Assembly: GCF_905404315.1 (NCBI RefSeq)
Contig: NC_066288.1
Coordinates: forward strand, 372,001-436,000
Direction of reading: 5' to 3'
Length of the DNA stretch: 64,000 bases
From: Leptidea sinapis
Taxonomy: Eukaryota > Arthropoda > Insecta > Lepidoptera > Pieridae
Shown one piece after another: positions 43,536 through 55,250 of the stretch. A model generated the notes under the pieces. The model saw only the letters and a program-made list of their open reading frames with translations. It was not told where the DNA came from and made no database searches. A program made the translations under genes and the position numbers. The stretch's first letter is position 1. Each line of letters starts with the position of its first letter.

Positions 43536-44529
43536 AACACACAGAACTCTCAGCGCTGGTGACCTCATCCTCTTCCATAAAATAAATAACAATAAGATCG
43601 AGATATTCCCATTCAATGTTCCATTTATGGAGAACGCTTTGAAGCGAACTCTTGTATTGTTGGAAGCAATCATTACTTACTTGGTTCTAGATCTACAGAA
43701 GATAGGAATAGTTAAATCAAGTGTTATTTATTACAAACATTCAAGAGACGATATTGAAGGAGCTATGTTTGTTTATTAACCTATTTTCATGATGACTCTA
43801 CAATATTATTCTAATTAAGTTTATTCATATTATTGTTGAAATCATTAAAAATGTCCACGATATTTATATCTCTTTCAATTCAAATGTAAAAGTAAATAAT
43901 ATATAATAATATAATATATATTAGTACTGTTATTATTATTATTATTAAAACTGAACTTGTAGCAGAGTGTCTGTGTCCGACAAGGAGACCATTTCGAGAG
44001 AATTATCACTGCTTGGAGCTGATACGAGCGAGCCGAGGAGGTCCCGGGAAAATATTACTCGCGGGAAGAAAGGACTGTGCGGGATAGAATAATGACATCC
44101 CCGGGCTTGGATACTTAATAAAGATATAAATCAGTTTTTCGTTTTGTTCGCTTCGAGATGCGAAATAATAATTATTATGTGTCAGTAACAGTACATATAT
44201 CAGGTTGATTCAGAAATACATAAAAGGATAATGTATATTATATACCTATATATCAGTACAGGCAATTTTACTGTTTAGATTTATATACAGCTGATGTACA
44301 ATAAGTCTAGTAATATCCATAAACGTTGAATGAACATGTTTTTAGGGTATTATTTAAACACGTGACTGTAAATTAAAGTTTTAAGTGACAAAAATAATTA
44401 ATTTACGTTTTAGTATTAGTCAGTGACCGACTGACTGTGAGTGACGAGAAATAACAGCAACCTAATAAAACCAATTTGAGTTACTTATAATACACTAACA
44501 CACACATCTTCCACTGATTTGAAATTTAA
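43536..44529. other. Spacer
   Basis: AT-rich; short ATT run at 43931-43948. A GC-richer patch at 43970-44100 has no motif I can assign. Confidence 0.4.
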
Positions 44530-46265
44530 GTATATTACAGGTAGCGATATAATAAAAATCTTCAAATTAATTAACCTAAAAAATACAAAAGACCTATGGG
44601 GCTATTCGACTAATATTGTAAAATACATACTTGACATTATATCATAACTGAATTAGCAATAATATTTAATGAATGCATACATGAGGGTGTGTTCCCTGAC
44701 CTCATGAAATACAGCAAAGTTATACCTTTGTTTAAATCGGGCAGTTCTTTTGACCCTGCTAATTTCAGACCTATTTCAGTGCTGCCTGTTTTTAGTAAAT
44801 TTTTTGAAAAACTTTTGCTTCAACAGCTACAAATGCATTTTTGTAAATTAATTAACAAAAATCAGTTTGGTTTTACTAGGGGCTTATCAACAATTAATGC
44901 GGGTACTAGACTCATTGAGCACATCTTTGCATCATGCATTGGGCATTTTTTATGATTTGTCCAAAGCATTTGACTGCGTCCACAATTAAACTTTACTCCT
45001 AAAACTAAAGCATTATGGAGTGAAAAATAGAGCCCTAAATCTGTTAAAATCATATTTAAGCGAAAGAGTTCAGATAGTCGATGTAAATGGCAAACGGTTT
45101 TCGGGTAAACCTGTGGGAATAGGTGTTCCACAGGGTTCTATTCTTGGTCCTTTCTTGTTTCTTATATATATTAACGATCTACCGTTTGTGGTAGACGATA
45201 GCCATGAGATTGTGTTGTTTGCTGATGATACTTTATTTATTTTTAAAGTAAAGCGACGTGCAGATATTGATGACGAGGTAAACAATGCACTCTCAAAGAT
45301 AATGCGTTGGTTTGAGACGAATAATCTGCATTTAAACAGTAAAAAAACAAAGTGTTTACGGTTCATTACACCAAACACAGCGGAGGAACAAACCAACGTA
45401 CTTATAAATGACCAGAGAACTTGTGCACACTTCGTAGTGTGCACAAGTTCCAATCTTCTTGGGTATCACGTTAGATAAAAAGCTTCAGTGCGGTCCACAT
45501 ATTGCCCAACTAGCAGATATACTCAGCTCTGCGGCATATGCAGTTAGAAAGATTAGAGAGTACACGAATGTTGCGACCGCTAGATTAGTGTACTTCAGTT
45601 ATTTTCACAGCATCATAACGTACGGTATTTTACTATGGGGTCATGCTGCTGACATTGATATAGTGTTTGCTCTGTAAAAGAGAGCTGTTCGTGCTATATA
45701 TCAGCTTGGTTATAGACAGTCTCTCAAAGAAAAATTTAAAGAAATAAATATTATGACTGTTCATTGTCAGTACATTTATGAAAATTTAATATACGTACAT
45801 TCACAAAAATCGTCACCTTTTGCTCTTAATAGTGATTTTCATAACACTAGAAATAAGGGATTGCTTGTAACCAAGTCTAGTAGGCTTCATAAGATACATA
45901 GTAGCTATAAGGGTAAATGTATACACTTCTATTATAAAGTCCTAGCCACTGTTCAGGCATTATCTATAAATAAGTTTAATGGCTCTGACGTAAATCCTAT
46001 TAATCCACTGCTGAATATCTAAATGATCGGACAGCCTGGGACTAGATTGTGATTATTTTGCAGCGATAGAAATGACTGTAAAATATTGTATATTTTTATC
46101 GAAAAGAGCGCAAAAAAAGAATGCTGGGAGAGTTCTTTGCGCCACTTCTTCTCTCTCAGAGCGCCATTTGTTTCCGAAGCGGTAGTAGTATCTAGTACTT
46201 ATTAGAAATGACATCAAAAAGAATTCTAAAGGAATCAATTTTGAGTAAAAAAATGCCTTTTATGT
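44530..46265 (+). mobile_element. NLR-A non-LTR retrotransposon, copy with full RT C-terminus
   Basis: RT homology begins near 44530 (ITGSDIIKIFKLINLKN), parallel to codons 840-910 of the copy at position 1. It continues through the C-terminus to 46022, and a 3' UTR (CGCCACTTCTTCTCTC, GAAGCGGTAGTAGTATC) follows to about 46265. It lacks the TTGAAT tail of the other NLR-A copies, so it may be a sister subfamily or be truncated. Confidence 0.85.
44540..46022 (+). pseudogene. NLR-A reverse transcriptase, broken by frameshift, stop and a hairpin
   Basis: Segments: 44689-44935 (GVFPDLMKYSKVIPLFKSG, FGFTRGLSTINAGT); after a frameshift, IFYDLSKAFDCVHN with a TAA near 44987; 45020-45416 (GIGVPQGSILGPFLFLIYIN, LFADDTLFIF intact). 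Then a perfect 15-bp hairpin at 45417-45450 breaks the frame before LGITLDKKLQ..PHI. The next segment runs to a TAA at 45675-45677 (where CAG/Gln is likely). The last part (45678-46022) includes the NIMTVHCQYIYENLIYVHS motif and a normal stop. Confidence 0.88.
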
Positions 46266-46379
46266 CTTTTGCCTTTTACAAAATGAGAAGCTTCATAATA
46301 TTTGTGGGACCTTATATTTGTTTGTCAACGTTACGTTACGTTACGTCGTGCATTTTGTTCAATATTATTTATTATATCA

Positions 46380-46604
46380 CTAGCTGACCCGTTAGACGTT
46401 GTTCTGTCAATAAACGGTCCGAGATATATGGTAAATGCGTGGGTGAGTGCGTGGGTAGGATCGTCACACGACAAACTATATTTATGTAAACCTTTCTTGA
46501 GCTTCAACGAATATATTACAAAAGATTTCATTGAGATCGGTTGAATAGTTTAGGAGTTATTAGGGAACATGCAAACATACATTCTCTTTTATAATATATA
46601 TAGA
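46380..46604 (-). repeat. Helitron-like non-autonomous repeat, copy 2
   Basis: Starts CTAGCTGACCCGTTAGACGT and ends ATAATATATATAGA. In between is TTCATTGAGATCGGTTGAAT and AGTTATTAGGGAACATGCAA, a stretch found in many lepidopteran repeats of this type. Read on the minus strand it would begin TC and end CTAG. The short frames across it are not genes. Just upstream is ACGTTACGTTACGTTACGT, a 5-bp tandem run. Confidence 0.55.
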
Positions 46605-46611
46605 AGAAGAA

Positions 46612-47720
46612 GGTTAAGATTTTTGTAAACTGAAATAAAAAATAATTTAATGAGCAGATTACTAAAAGCTCACATTTTAATTTAATTTTCTTATTAATTA
46701 CTTATCTATTTGGAGAAACATTATAAGTCAAAATTTTAATTGTTAAGGACTAGGCAATTAAATGAAACAATGTATTCCAAACGAAATAAAGCAATATACA
46801 TTTTGGGAAGGTGCCCCCTTTCCTTATTTGTAAATGGGGAGGAAAGAAAGGGAAACACCTACAATTCCGTTCTGACGTGTTCTGTTGTTTTAACTGTTCT
46901 AACATAACGTAACCTCTTCAATAAGTTGTAGTTGATAGAGCTTTGGTCTATCTTCCGCAGGTATTCCAACGCTCATGTTGCATTTTATTAACGTATTTTA
47001 CCCGTTTTGAAGTAAGAATTCTTTGTCGTTATTTTCTTAAAAACTTCGCATTACCTTGTAATAAGTAAAGTAAAGTATCATTATAAACGTGAACTAAAGC
47101 TCTATCAAGTACAATATTTTTTAACTCCTAATTAGTGCTACGGGATACTAATTAACCCAACAAACAACGCTCTTCCATCAACCATCAAAAACACAAAGAA
47201 AAATTAAAGAACATTAAAAAAAGGCTATAATTTTCATTAAAAAATGGTATCAGAATAAAAACATAAGAACGCAAATAGAATATCAGTAACCAATAATCAT
47301 TAATAAAGCAGCTTACAATCTTAAAATCAAGCTTACAAGTGAACTTTTTAGTAGTGCGTTATGTAAAACCTCAATTGGAAAAATGGTCTCTATCTTAATA
47401 TTAAACTTGCCCTCTCTATATTTCTAGTAATTTATTCACATGGCTACAATTTTAATATCTGAAATTAATTAATCACAATCCACTTTTTATAAGCTCGTTC
47501 TGGATTTAACTTTTAATCAATATTCGTCGTTATTTTAGTTAATTTTTCGCTTACTCAAATTCTTACCGCTCAAGTTATTACAACAGTATCTCATCATCGG
47601 TCGCTAACTTTTTTTTATTCGATCGTTTTATAATCCCCTGAATATAAATATTTATATCACACAAATAAAAATATTAAATAAACATTTTAACAACAATATA
47701 ACCAGTTACAATTAAGTAAT
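46612..47720. other. Spacer
   Basis: AT-rich, no recognised gene or repeat. Confidence 0.4.
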
Positions 47721-47721
47721 A

Positions 47722-48326
47722 TCACCGCTCTTCGACAACACTTCCCTTAAAGCCTCGCCTAGTATCGGAATACTGAGTCTCGAAATCTCGAGCGATTGCC
47801 AATTCCGTGGTCATCTGGAGGGCAAAGCCAAATTGGCTTCGAAGAAGGTGGGGGTCATTAATAGAGCACGGCAATACTTCAAGCCGGCCCACATTCTAGC
47901 ACTCTACAAAGCGCAGGTCCGGCCACACATGGAGTATTGCTGTCATCTCTGGTCTGGCGCACCCCAGTATCTGCTCAATCCATTTGACCGCGTGCAACGC
48001 CGAGCAGCTCAAATTGTCGGGGACCCAGTGCTCTGTGAGCGGCTGGATCATTTGGCATTGCGTAGAGACGTCGCTTCATTGTGTGTCTTCTACCGCATTT
48101 ATCACGGGGAGTGTTCCGAAGAGCTGTTTAACCTGATTCCTGCCGCCGAATTCCACCTTCGCACGACACGCCACAAATTAGGATATCATCCCCACCATCT
48201 GGATGTGTGGTGGTCCTCCACAGTGCGGTTTTCAAGGAGCTTTCTTCCTCGTACTACTAAGCTGTGAAATGAGCTTCCTTGTGCGGTGTTTCCGGGACGA
48301 TACGACATGGGTATGATACGACATGG
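47722..48326 (+). mobile_element. NLR-B ORF2 C-terminal fragment, truncated at both ends
   Basis: Begins at TATCACCGCTCTTCGACAAC, matching 36635 onward. The frame 47833-48267 runs through ARQYFKPAHILALYKAQVRP, MEYCCHLWSGAPQ and IYHGECSEELFNLIPAAEF to a TGA that replaces the Trp of LWNELPC. It breaks off after GGACGATACGACATGG, which is repeated once (48299-48310 and 48315-48326). The final ~110 bp of ORF2 and the 3' UTR are missing. Confidence 0.9.
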
Positions 48327-49074
48327 TAGATGTACAACAAGCTTTATGGTTATATTAATAATATTGTATTAATTGTAGTTTTTGGAATTACAAAACATTT
48401 TTAAATTTCATTTTTGTGTTAATAGCGTTTTTGACTGTTTTTGCACTATCAATGATAGGTAGTGAACTGAATTTACTATAGTATCACAAACATACATAAA
48501 AAAGTGATCTTCATCAATACTTACAATGGTATTGAAGGACTTCCCTTTAACAAGATCCACATAAACAAAAATAAGCCTGTAAGCTGGTACAAACACATAT
48601 TGAATTTCCGTTGGCTTATTTGTGCTCAGATACAATTTCAGCACAAATCTGTTAAAGGATTTGGAATTGATTCAGACTTAAACTCAAATCAAATCATGAA
48701 AAAGTCTTTAGAATGTTTGTACGTGGTTGATTAAACTAAAGCGCTTATTAATAAATCATTAATTGATGGCTTATTCAAGATTTATTTTAAATGCCTATAT
48801 GGTTGCGAGTTTGATCGTGCCTAGCGATATTGCATTTTGCACCGCTCAGTATGAGAACTGTTAGTTGGATATTTTCCAGAAAGTAAATACAGCTTTAGGA
48901 GACATCCCAACTCACATCTGCTGTTGAAGATGTAAGTTTCTCCGTAAATAATAATATGATCCCATTTAATATCACTAACTCCTTTTGTGACTCATTATTT
49001 CTGTAATAACAAATACAGATAAAAATAACTAAAAAACACACAAGGTTTTTACAGTTGATACAGCCGCTGGCCGA
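48327..49074. other. Spacer
   Basis: A 76-codon ATG frame (48504-48734) has no recognised motif. No other feature. Confidence 0.35.
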
Positions 49075-49200
49075 GTAACAAAGAGCTTAATTTCCTTCGT
49101 CTCGGCTTCCAGAAGTAATTATTCGAGAACAGATTGCGTCTATCACTCCGACCAACAGAGTGCGATATTCTATTGTGTCTTTCGCTTTGTACTTCTACGG
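49075..49200 (+). repeat. Unclassified dispersed repeat, copy 1
   Basis: GTAACAAAGAGCTTAATTTC, CGTCTCGGCTTCCAGAAGTA, ATTATTCGAGAACAGATTGC and CACTCCGACC match, in reverse complement, the stretch 54431-54532 with about 80% identity by eye. Non-coding; family unknown. Confidence 0.7.
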
Positions 49201-49231
49201 GCCGCGTTACAAATTAGACAATTACGTTAAT

Positions 49232-49648
49232 ATATCACAATCTAATATATAAAATTCTCGTGTCCCGGTGTTTGTTACCAAACTCCTCCGACACGGCTGA
49301 ACCGATTTATATAAAATTTTGAGTGCATATCGGGTAGGTCTGAGAATCGGCCAACATCTATTTTTCATCCAGCATTGAAAAATATATTATACACCTTCAA
49401 ATTTTCGCCTTTCTACGATCTACAAATATTTTTGTATAGCGATTTTATATTATTCTGTTCCATCCACAGATCCGCAATAGAGTTGCAAGATGGCAATCGA
49501 ATATAATCATTATTGTAGTCCGATAAATGTTATGTACGATATATTTGGTAGATCTGAGAATCGGTCGTCATCTATTTTGTTAACATTTTTAATTATTGAC
49601 CGTTTTTATTACTTTATTTTATGGCAATACAACGTTTGCTGGGCTGTT
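49232..49648 (+). repeat. Helitron-like non-autonomous repeat, copy 3
   Basis: Begins TCTAATATATAAAATTCTCG and continues with GTTTGTTACCAAACTCCTCC, then GTAGGTCTGAGAATCGGCCA; the last phrase recurs at 49547. It ends GCAATACAACGTTTGCTGGG, which is the reverse complement of the ..CCCGGCAGACGTTG-type end of copy 2, but the final CAGCTAG is degraded. A TC start and CTAG-like end suggest a Helitron derivative. The 49490-49750 frame is not a gene. Confidence 0.5.
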
Positions 49649-52099
49649 ATTATTATTATAAAGGCGAAGACTTATATGTGTATGTGTGTGTATGTTTGTT
49701 ACTTCACGCGCAAACGGCTGGACCAATTTTTGTCTGAAATCTTCTGCTAATAATTCATCAAACCTGTTCCTGTAACTATTACTGTCTTTTTGTCGCATTT
49801 CGATACTCAAACATGAACTGGCTCCTCAATTCTCCGTTCTGGTAATTAAATTATTGACCATTTTATTTCAACTTCGATACTTGTAATTCCCCAAAAATAC
49901 GCACGAATAAATATCGTTGATGGTAAAAAATTGTACAGATTGACAAGTTCTATTTGTAAATACTGTAATATTATGTTAAGGTGTAATTACATTCAATACT
50001 ATTAAATTCATGACAAATTGTTTCCATTGAAATGTCAACTTGAACAGAGTGAAGTAGGATGCAAGTGTGTCAGCTACAGTCATGTGTGTTATACACATGA
50101 CTTGGAATAAAAGTGTGTGCTACTTACTCGTATGTGTCACTAAATGATATTCAACTTGAAGATACTACATATATCTACTGTGGTACTGATCTCTTTTACA
50201 GGTACGTCTATTTCGACCTTATCGATTGTGTCAATTTATTATTGAGAATAAAATAAAGTAAATTAAACGTCTTCAAGTGTATCAACATCACAGTCATTAT
50301 CATTACCATCATCAGTACCAGGACAAAGTAATGGAAATATATTTTGTCATTGTGATACGTTTGCAATTGATCATAATATCAATCGGACGTCTTAAGGTAT
50401 TTGCAGATCATACGTTGGTACAAACTGGAGAGACTATGAGCTTACAATGCTATAGCCATATAATATAAGGCGTATAGAAATACTGATGATGATTGGAGGG
50501 TTTAGAACTAGTTAGTATGTGATGTATACTAAGTAAGATTAGGAAGGAAAAAAAGGTTGATATCCCAATATAGATATTACCGGATTCATATGTAAATTTA
50601 AACCAACTAAGAACTCATTCAAACATACACACAAAAATGATTCAAATTCGTCTTAAAAGGAATATAAAAATATAGTATTGGCAACGAGGATTAACCATAA
50701 AATCCTATTCTTAAGATACTAGTAACAACATTATTGAGGAATTGAAACCTGACTTCTCCGAGTTCTTATTTGATATTCAATTGTGAGGGAAACATTCGAA
50801 TTAATTCACACCGCGGTCTGAGAAAAAAGAACGAGCAAAAATAGCGAAGCGACAGAGATACAAAGAACAGGCTCGTTTTGTTAAATAACTTACTGAAGAA
50901 ACCGACTGGCGCAACTAATTTATTTTAACATTTTGTCACTTAGTAACTGATTACCAAACTGGATAAGAATCGTTTACATTTAAACGAGTTTATATGCACT
51001 ATGAATCCTATTCTACTATTCTACGTCTTGGTGTAAAAATGTTTGAAACACACAAAGAAAATCAATAATATAAGAATCGATGATGTTTAACTAGCGACTA
51101 CGAAATAAAAACCACTTATTTTGTTAGTTCCCCTCAGCTGTGTGATGAATGGACAGTTACTTTTCATAAGAAGCTGCTATTACGGAATTTATCCCGCTGT
51201 ACGTCCCATGGCTACAATTCACGGCGCGTCATTAAGTCAACGTTTCAAACGACTGTTTTTGGACATTTTGTCACAATTTGTTATTTCACTGTGATTAAAT
51301 GATACACCTGTTACTACTTTTGTGTTATTTTAAGATTTAGTGCTATTGATGCTATTCTATTATGATCAAACATGTGCTTTGATACATTTCATCAGTGTTT
51401 TTATATGACAAATTGAATCTATTTTATTTATTTAATTAGAGCTTTTTTATATTTATACATTTAGGTATTTCCTTATCAAAAATATTCATTAATATTAACA
51501 ATATTTCATTGTTCAGACAAGTTTGTTTCTATTATTAGTCGCTATTTTCTATATAAGGTTTTAGCGGTAAAAACCTCATCCATTAATTTCCACTCGTTCC
51601 TATCTCTAGCAATTCTTGGACTATCTTTCGTCTTTTGTTCTTTGTATAAGTCCTGATCATTTAAAATTTTAAACACAGTACACATAAGGCTACGTCTTTT
51701 ACTTTCGTTTTCCTTCTTGTTGTAATGTTTGTAATTTTGCTTCTTAGTGTAAGCCCCATATAACTTCTCTCAAAAGAAATATATATGTACTCGTATGTTA
51801 TCATAATATAACAACTGATGTTTCATATGGATTCTAAGATACAAGATAACGTTTGATGAAATCTATAAAGTTATAAAGCAATTAGATCGATAAAATAATA
51901 TTGACTATTCAAAAGAATTTTTTGTAAACCTATTTGAATAGGAATATTTGAATTTTAAAGAAAATATGTAGTTATATGGTTATATTTGTAATTTTCATGC
52001 TTAATATAGCATAACTAAATTCTGTCGGTAATTGTTTGTTTCACAGAGCCGACCGTCTATGTGATGTTACACAATGAGATGACAACAAACTGCAACCTC
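49649..52099. other. Long AT-rich spacer
   Basis: A further repeat-like phrase (TTTGTTACTTCACGCGCAAACGGCTGGACC region, 49690-49730) follows the Helitron-like copy. Beyond it I see no gene; short frames such as 50277-50468 lack motifs. Confidence 0.4.
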
Positions 52100-52650
52100 C
52101 TCGTCAGCACCAGAATAGAGTTAAAGAGCCAACAGTACCATTTCAACCAGACAGAATTAGCAGGATCCTAAAACAGCTTCAATTAATACTATTTTCAAGC
52201 CACACAAGAAGATGCAGCAATTCTTGAGAGCAGTAAAGTTTAATATTCCACTACAAGATGCGGGTGTCTATAAACTGGCCTGTGACTGTGTCGTGTCTTA
52301 CATTGGGCAAACCAAACGCAACATCTCGAGCCGACTCAAAGAACACATTACAGATATCAAACAAAACTTCACTCTAAGTCAGTAATTTGTAAACACATAA
52401 CAGACCGTTCAAAACACTATAACCACTTCGACCAACTATACGTTTTGGCAAAAGAGAATATTGTTCTCCCAAGACTAGGTAAGGTATAATAAGGTATATA
52501 AAATCATTGAAATAAAAAAAAAAACATTGAAATGGGCAAAAATTATCGAACACCAGAGATGCAATTATCTCCCAATTAAAACTAATGACGTTCTATTAAT
52601 GAAAACCCAAAATTACATTTACCAAAAACCATCGGTCTTCTGAAACGGCT
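52100..52650 (+). mobile_element. Penelope-like element C-terminus with GIY-YIG endonuclease
   Basis: The first frame gives an RT-end linker (VPFQPDRISRILKQL). A shift leads to FKPHKKMQQFLRAVKFNIPL and the GIY-YIG domain: GVYKLACDCVVSYIGQTKRN, then RLKEHITDIKQN, with a stop at 52383. A third frame (52376-52488) continues KSVICKHITDRSKHYNHFDQ. GVYK...YIGQT with C.C between them is the hallmark of Penelope-like elements, where this nuclease follows the RT. Decayed; the RT core upstream is absent. Confidence 0.85.
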
Positions 52651-53092
52651 CTGAAGTTCACAATAACAACTATGACATAATATATTATCCCGACTCATGT
52701 CGACCGCAGTCCTCCTGAAAATATGTTCTAAAAAGAATACCTTATGTTAAAATACTTTTAATTAATTAGTTACACACGTCTTAATCATTTAAAAAGTATT
52801 TTATTTAAATTAAATTTTATATTCTTCTCGATTAGCCTGGGTGTAGATTAAAAATAAATTTAATGTTAGGAAATGCACTATTTAAAATATTTAATAATAA
52901 GGGTTAAAGTATGAAATTGCCCTTTTATTGTAATAGGTGCTTCGAATTAACATAGAACCTTCATTTATTTGAGATTTTTGAGGAACTTTTTTCACATGGT
53001 AGGTACCTATGTAGCAGTACCTTATAAAAAATGTGTAACATTTGATTATCGACTTTCAGTAGTTTTTTTTTAATTCAGCTTAGACAAGAAAG
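52651..53092. other. Spacer; mariner 5' region at its end
   Basis: No gene. The mariner terminal inverted repeats are expected near here but I could not identify them. Confidence 0.4.
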
Positions 53093-54035
53093 ATGGATAC
53101 TTCGAAAATTAGAGTGAATTTTTAATACAAGTTCCGACGCGGAACTAACGCGGCAGAAACAGCTCGCAATATCAATGTTGCGTTTGGAGAGGGGACTGCT
53201 AATGAATGCACTGTGCGATTTTTACGCTTTCGTGATGGAAACTTTGATTTAAAGAACGAACCACGTGGAAGAACGCCCACACAGGTAAATAACAATGAAT
53301 TGAAAGAGATGGTGGAAGCCCATCCGAGCCAAACTTTTCAGGAATTAGTGGAATAGTTTAACGTTACCTTATCAACAATATTGACTCATTTGTGACAAAA
53401 TATAAAAATAAAAAAATATGAAAAATGGGTGCCTCATGATTTCACTGATGTGTAAAAAGAAACACATATTGATTATTGTGTTACCTTATTGAATCGATAC
53501 AGAACTGAAGGAATATTAAATTGAATAGTGACATGGGATGAGAAGTAGATTATTTACGATAGCCTTAAGCGAAAAATGCAATGACTGACCCCAGGTCAAA
53601 CGCCGCAACAGTGTCCTAAAGCAAAGCATATGAATAAAAAGGTAATGGTAACTGTTTGGTGTTCTCAGCATGGTGTTATTCACTATAGCTTTCTCCGATC
53701 TGGTCCAGCAATAACCGCAGATGTCTACTGTGCCGAACTCCGAACAAAAATAGCAAAACTAGCAGTGAAACAACCCCGACTCATGAATCGATCTTCACCA
53801 TTATTGCTCCTTGATAATGCGAGACCTCATACAGCAGGAGAAACCATTTTAACTCTACAGGAACTGCAATTAGAAACCATTCGTCACCCTCCGTATTATA
53901 GACCTAACTCCAACGGGCTACCGTTTACCAAATCACGAAAATTTGGTCCATTTTCTATGTGATAAAAAGTTTTCTTCTCAGGAGGCAGTACAAAATGCTT
54001 TCACACAGTTTATCAAATCTAGATCACCACAGTAA
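53093..54035 (+). pseudogene. Mariner transposase, inactivated
   Basis: An ATG at 53093 opens a Tc1/mariner transposase with a helix-turn-helix region (GTNAAETARNINVAFGEGTA, RFRDGNFDLKNEPRGR). The first catalytic Asp is in TWDEK (53537-53539) and the second in LLLLDNARPHT (53813-53815). They are 92 codons apart, as in mariners. The third position, 34 residues after the second, is Gly instead of Asp (PTGYR, 53916-53918), and a 2-base loss near 53898 shifts the frame just before it. Many stops occur in the first half (from 53123). The C-terminal motif FSSQEAVQNAFTQFIKSR is preserved to the stop at 54033. Confidence 0.9.
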
Positions 54036-54430
54036 TTACTGTACTGTATCGCAAAGACATAAATTACCTTCCTATTAGATGGCAGCAATGTATAGATAAT
54101 AATGGTAATAATATTTTGATTAAATAAATATAGTAATAGTAAATTCGATAAATATAAAATTAAATAAAAAATAATAAATAAAAAAAAACTATTTTTTTAC
54201 CCCTAATAGATATTGGCATCCCCATGAGTTGGTTTGTTCTGCTCAATTACACTAACGACCTGGAGTACATTTTGTTCCGAGATGTTTAGGATTTCCCGAA
54301 GATGGGTAATCACGAATTTAATTAACTGCGCTAAGTAACGTAGCGAAAATCAGTTTGCTGCCTGTTATTATAAACGCTATAGTGATTGCTTGCTTAATAC
54401 TGGTCCTCGAAGTGCACTACATCATACATT
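54036..54430. other. Spacer
   Basis: AT-rich, no recognised gene; the mariner 3' terminal repeat was not found. Confidence 0.4.
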
Positions 54431-54532
54431 GAAGAATATTGCACCGCGCCCGTCGGATTGACAGTCGCAATCCGTTCTCAAATAATTACTTCCGGAAGCC
54501 GAGACGTGGGAAATTATTGTCTTTGTTACATT
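54431..54532 (-). repeat. Unclassified dispersed repeat, copy 2
   Basis: Reverse-complement partner of 49075-49200: GACAGTCGCAATCCGTTCTC, AATAATTACTTCCGGAAGCC, GAGACGTGGGAAATTATTGT. Confidence 0.7.
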
Positions 54533-55215
54533 GACGTTAATTTTTTGGCATTATATAGATTATAGGGTAAGGTAATTCTTATCCCGCTTCTTCTCAGTAA
54601 ACTATTTTTATTTTCTAATAGTTTGTGCTCATGAGGACAAACTTGATGGTAAGTAGGTAAGTGATGTAAAAGTTACCGACCTGACAGGTAAAAAGTACCC
54701 AAAAAATACTCAACAATAAGGTATTTTCTTCTTTATTTCTATATATTTTCATTTGAGAAACGTTTATACGTATGAAAACAAGGTTTTAACTTAACAATGA
54801 CTTCATGACTACTACATGTACTATAACTACTTCGTACGTCTGTTATCTTGGTGTTATAACACATTTTTTTTTAGTTGTGGCGAATAATTTATATTAAAAT
54901 CAAATCTAAAATCGAAACAGTTAACGTGTTCAAATCGTAACTGGGCTAAAGTAATGCTCAACGCAACTCAATACATGCTCTTCCCTGTAAAACGAAACGC
55001 TTCAGTGACATTGGAACCATTGATAAAAATAAATTTAGTTGCGAGTGAAGCGCGATCACGCTTTGAAAAGCTGTTCGATCAAGTAAACATACATATTACT
55101 TACATAACATGTATTTAAAGAATTCAATTTACTTGTAGGTTTGTATAAAAATAAATTCTTATTATAACCTTATAGCAGGAATTAACACTGAAGAAAACTC
55201 AAATCATTTGCATAA
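54533..55215. other. Spacer
   Basis: No recognised gene or repeat. Confidence 0.4.
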
Positions 55216-55250
55216 TTATGGATTTCCGCAAAGTAACGCCTGCTTAAAAA
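55216..55250. repeat. Penelope-segment-like motif, second copy
   Basis: TTATGGATTTCCGCAAAGTA followed by ACGCCTGCTTAAAAATAAA matches the motif bordering the hammerhead-like segment at 5480-5510. Only this motif is present; no ribozyme-like fold is seen nearby. Confidence 0.55.

Noticed and set aside
51905..51965. Possible extra NLR-A tail
   Set aside because: Only GAATA..AATATTTGAATTTTA is shared; too short and AT-rich to support.
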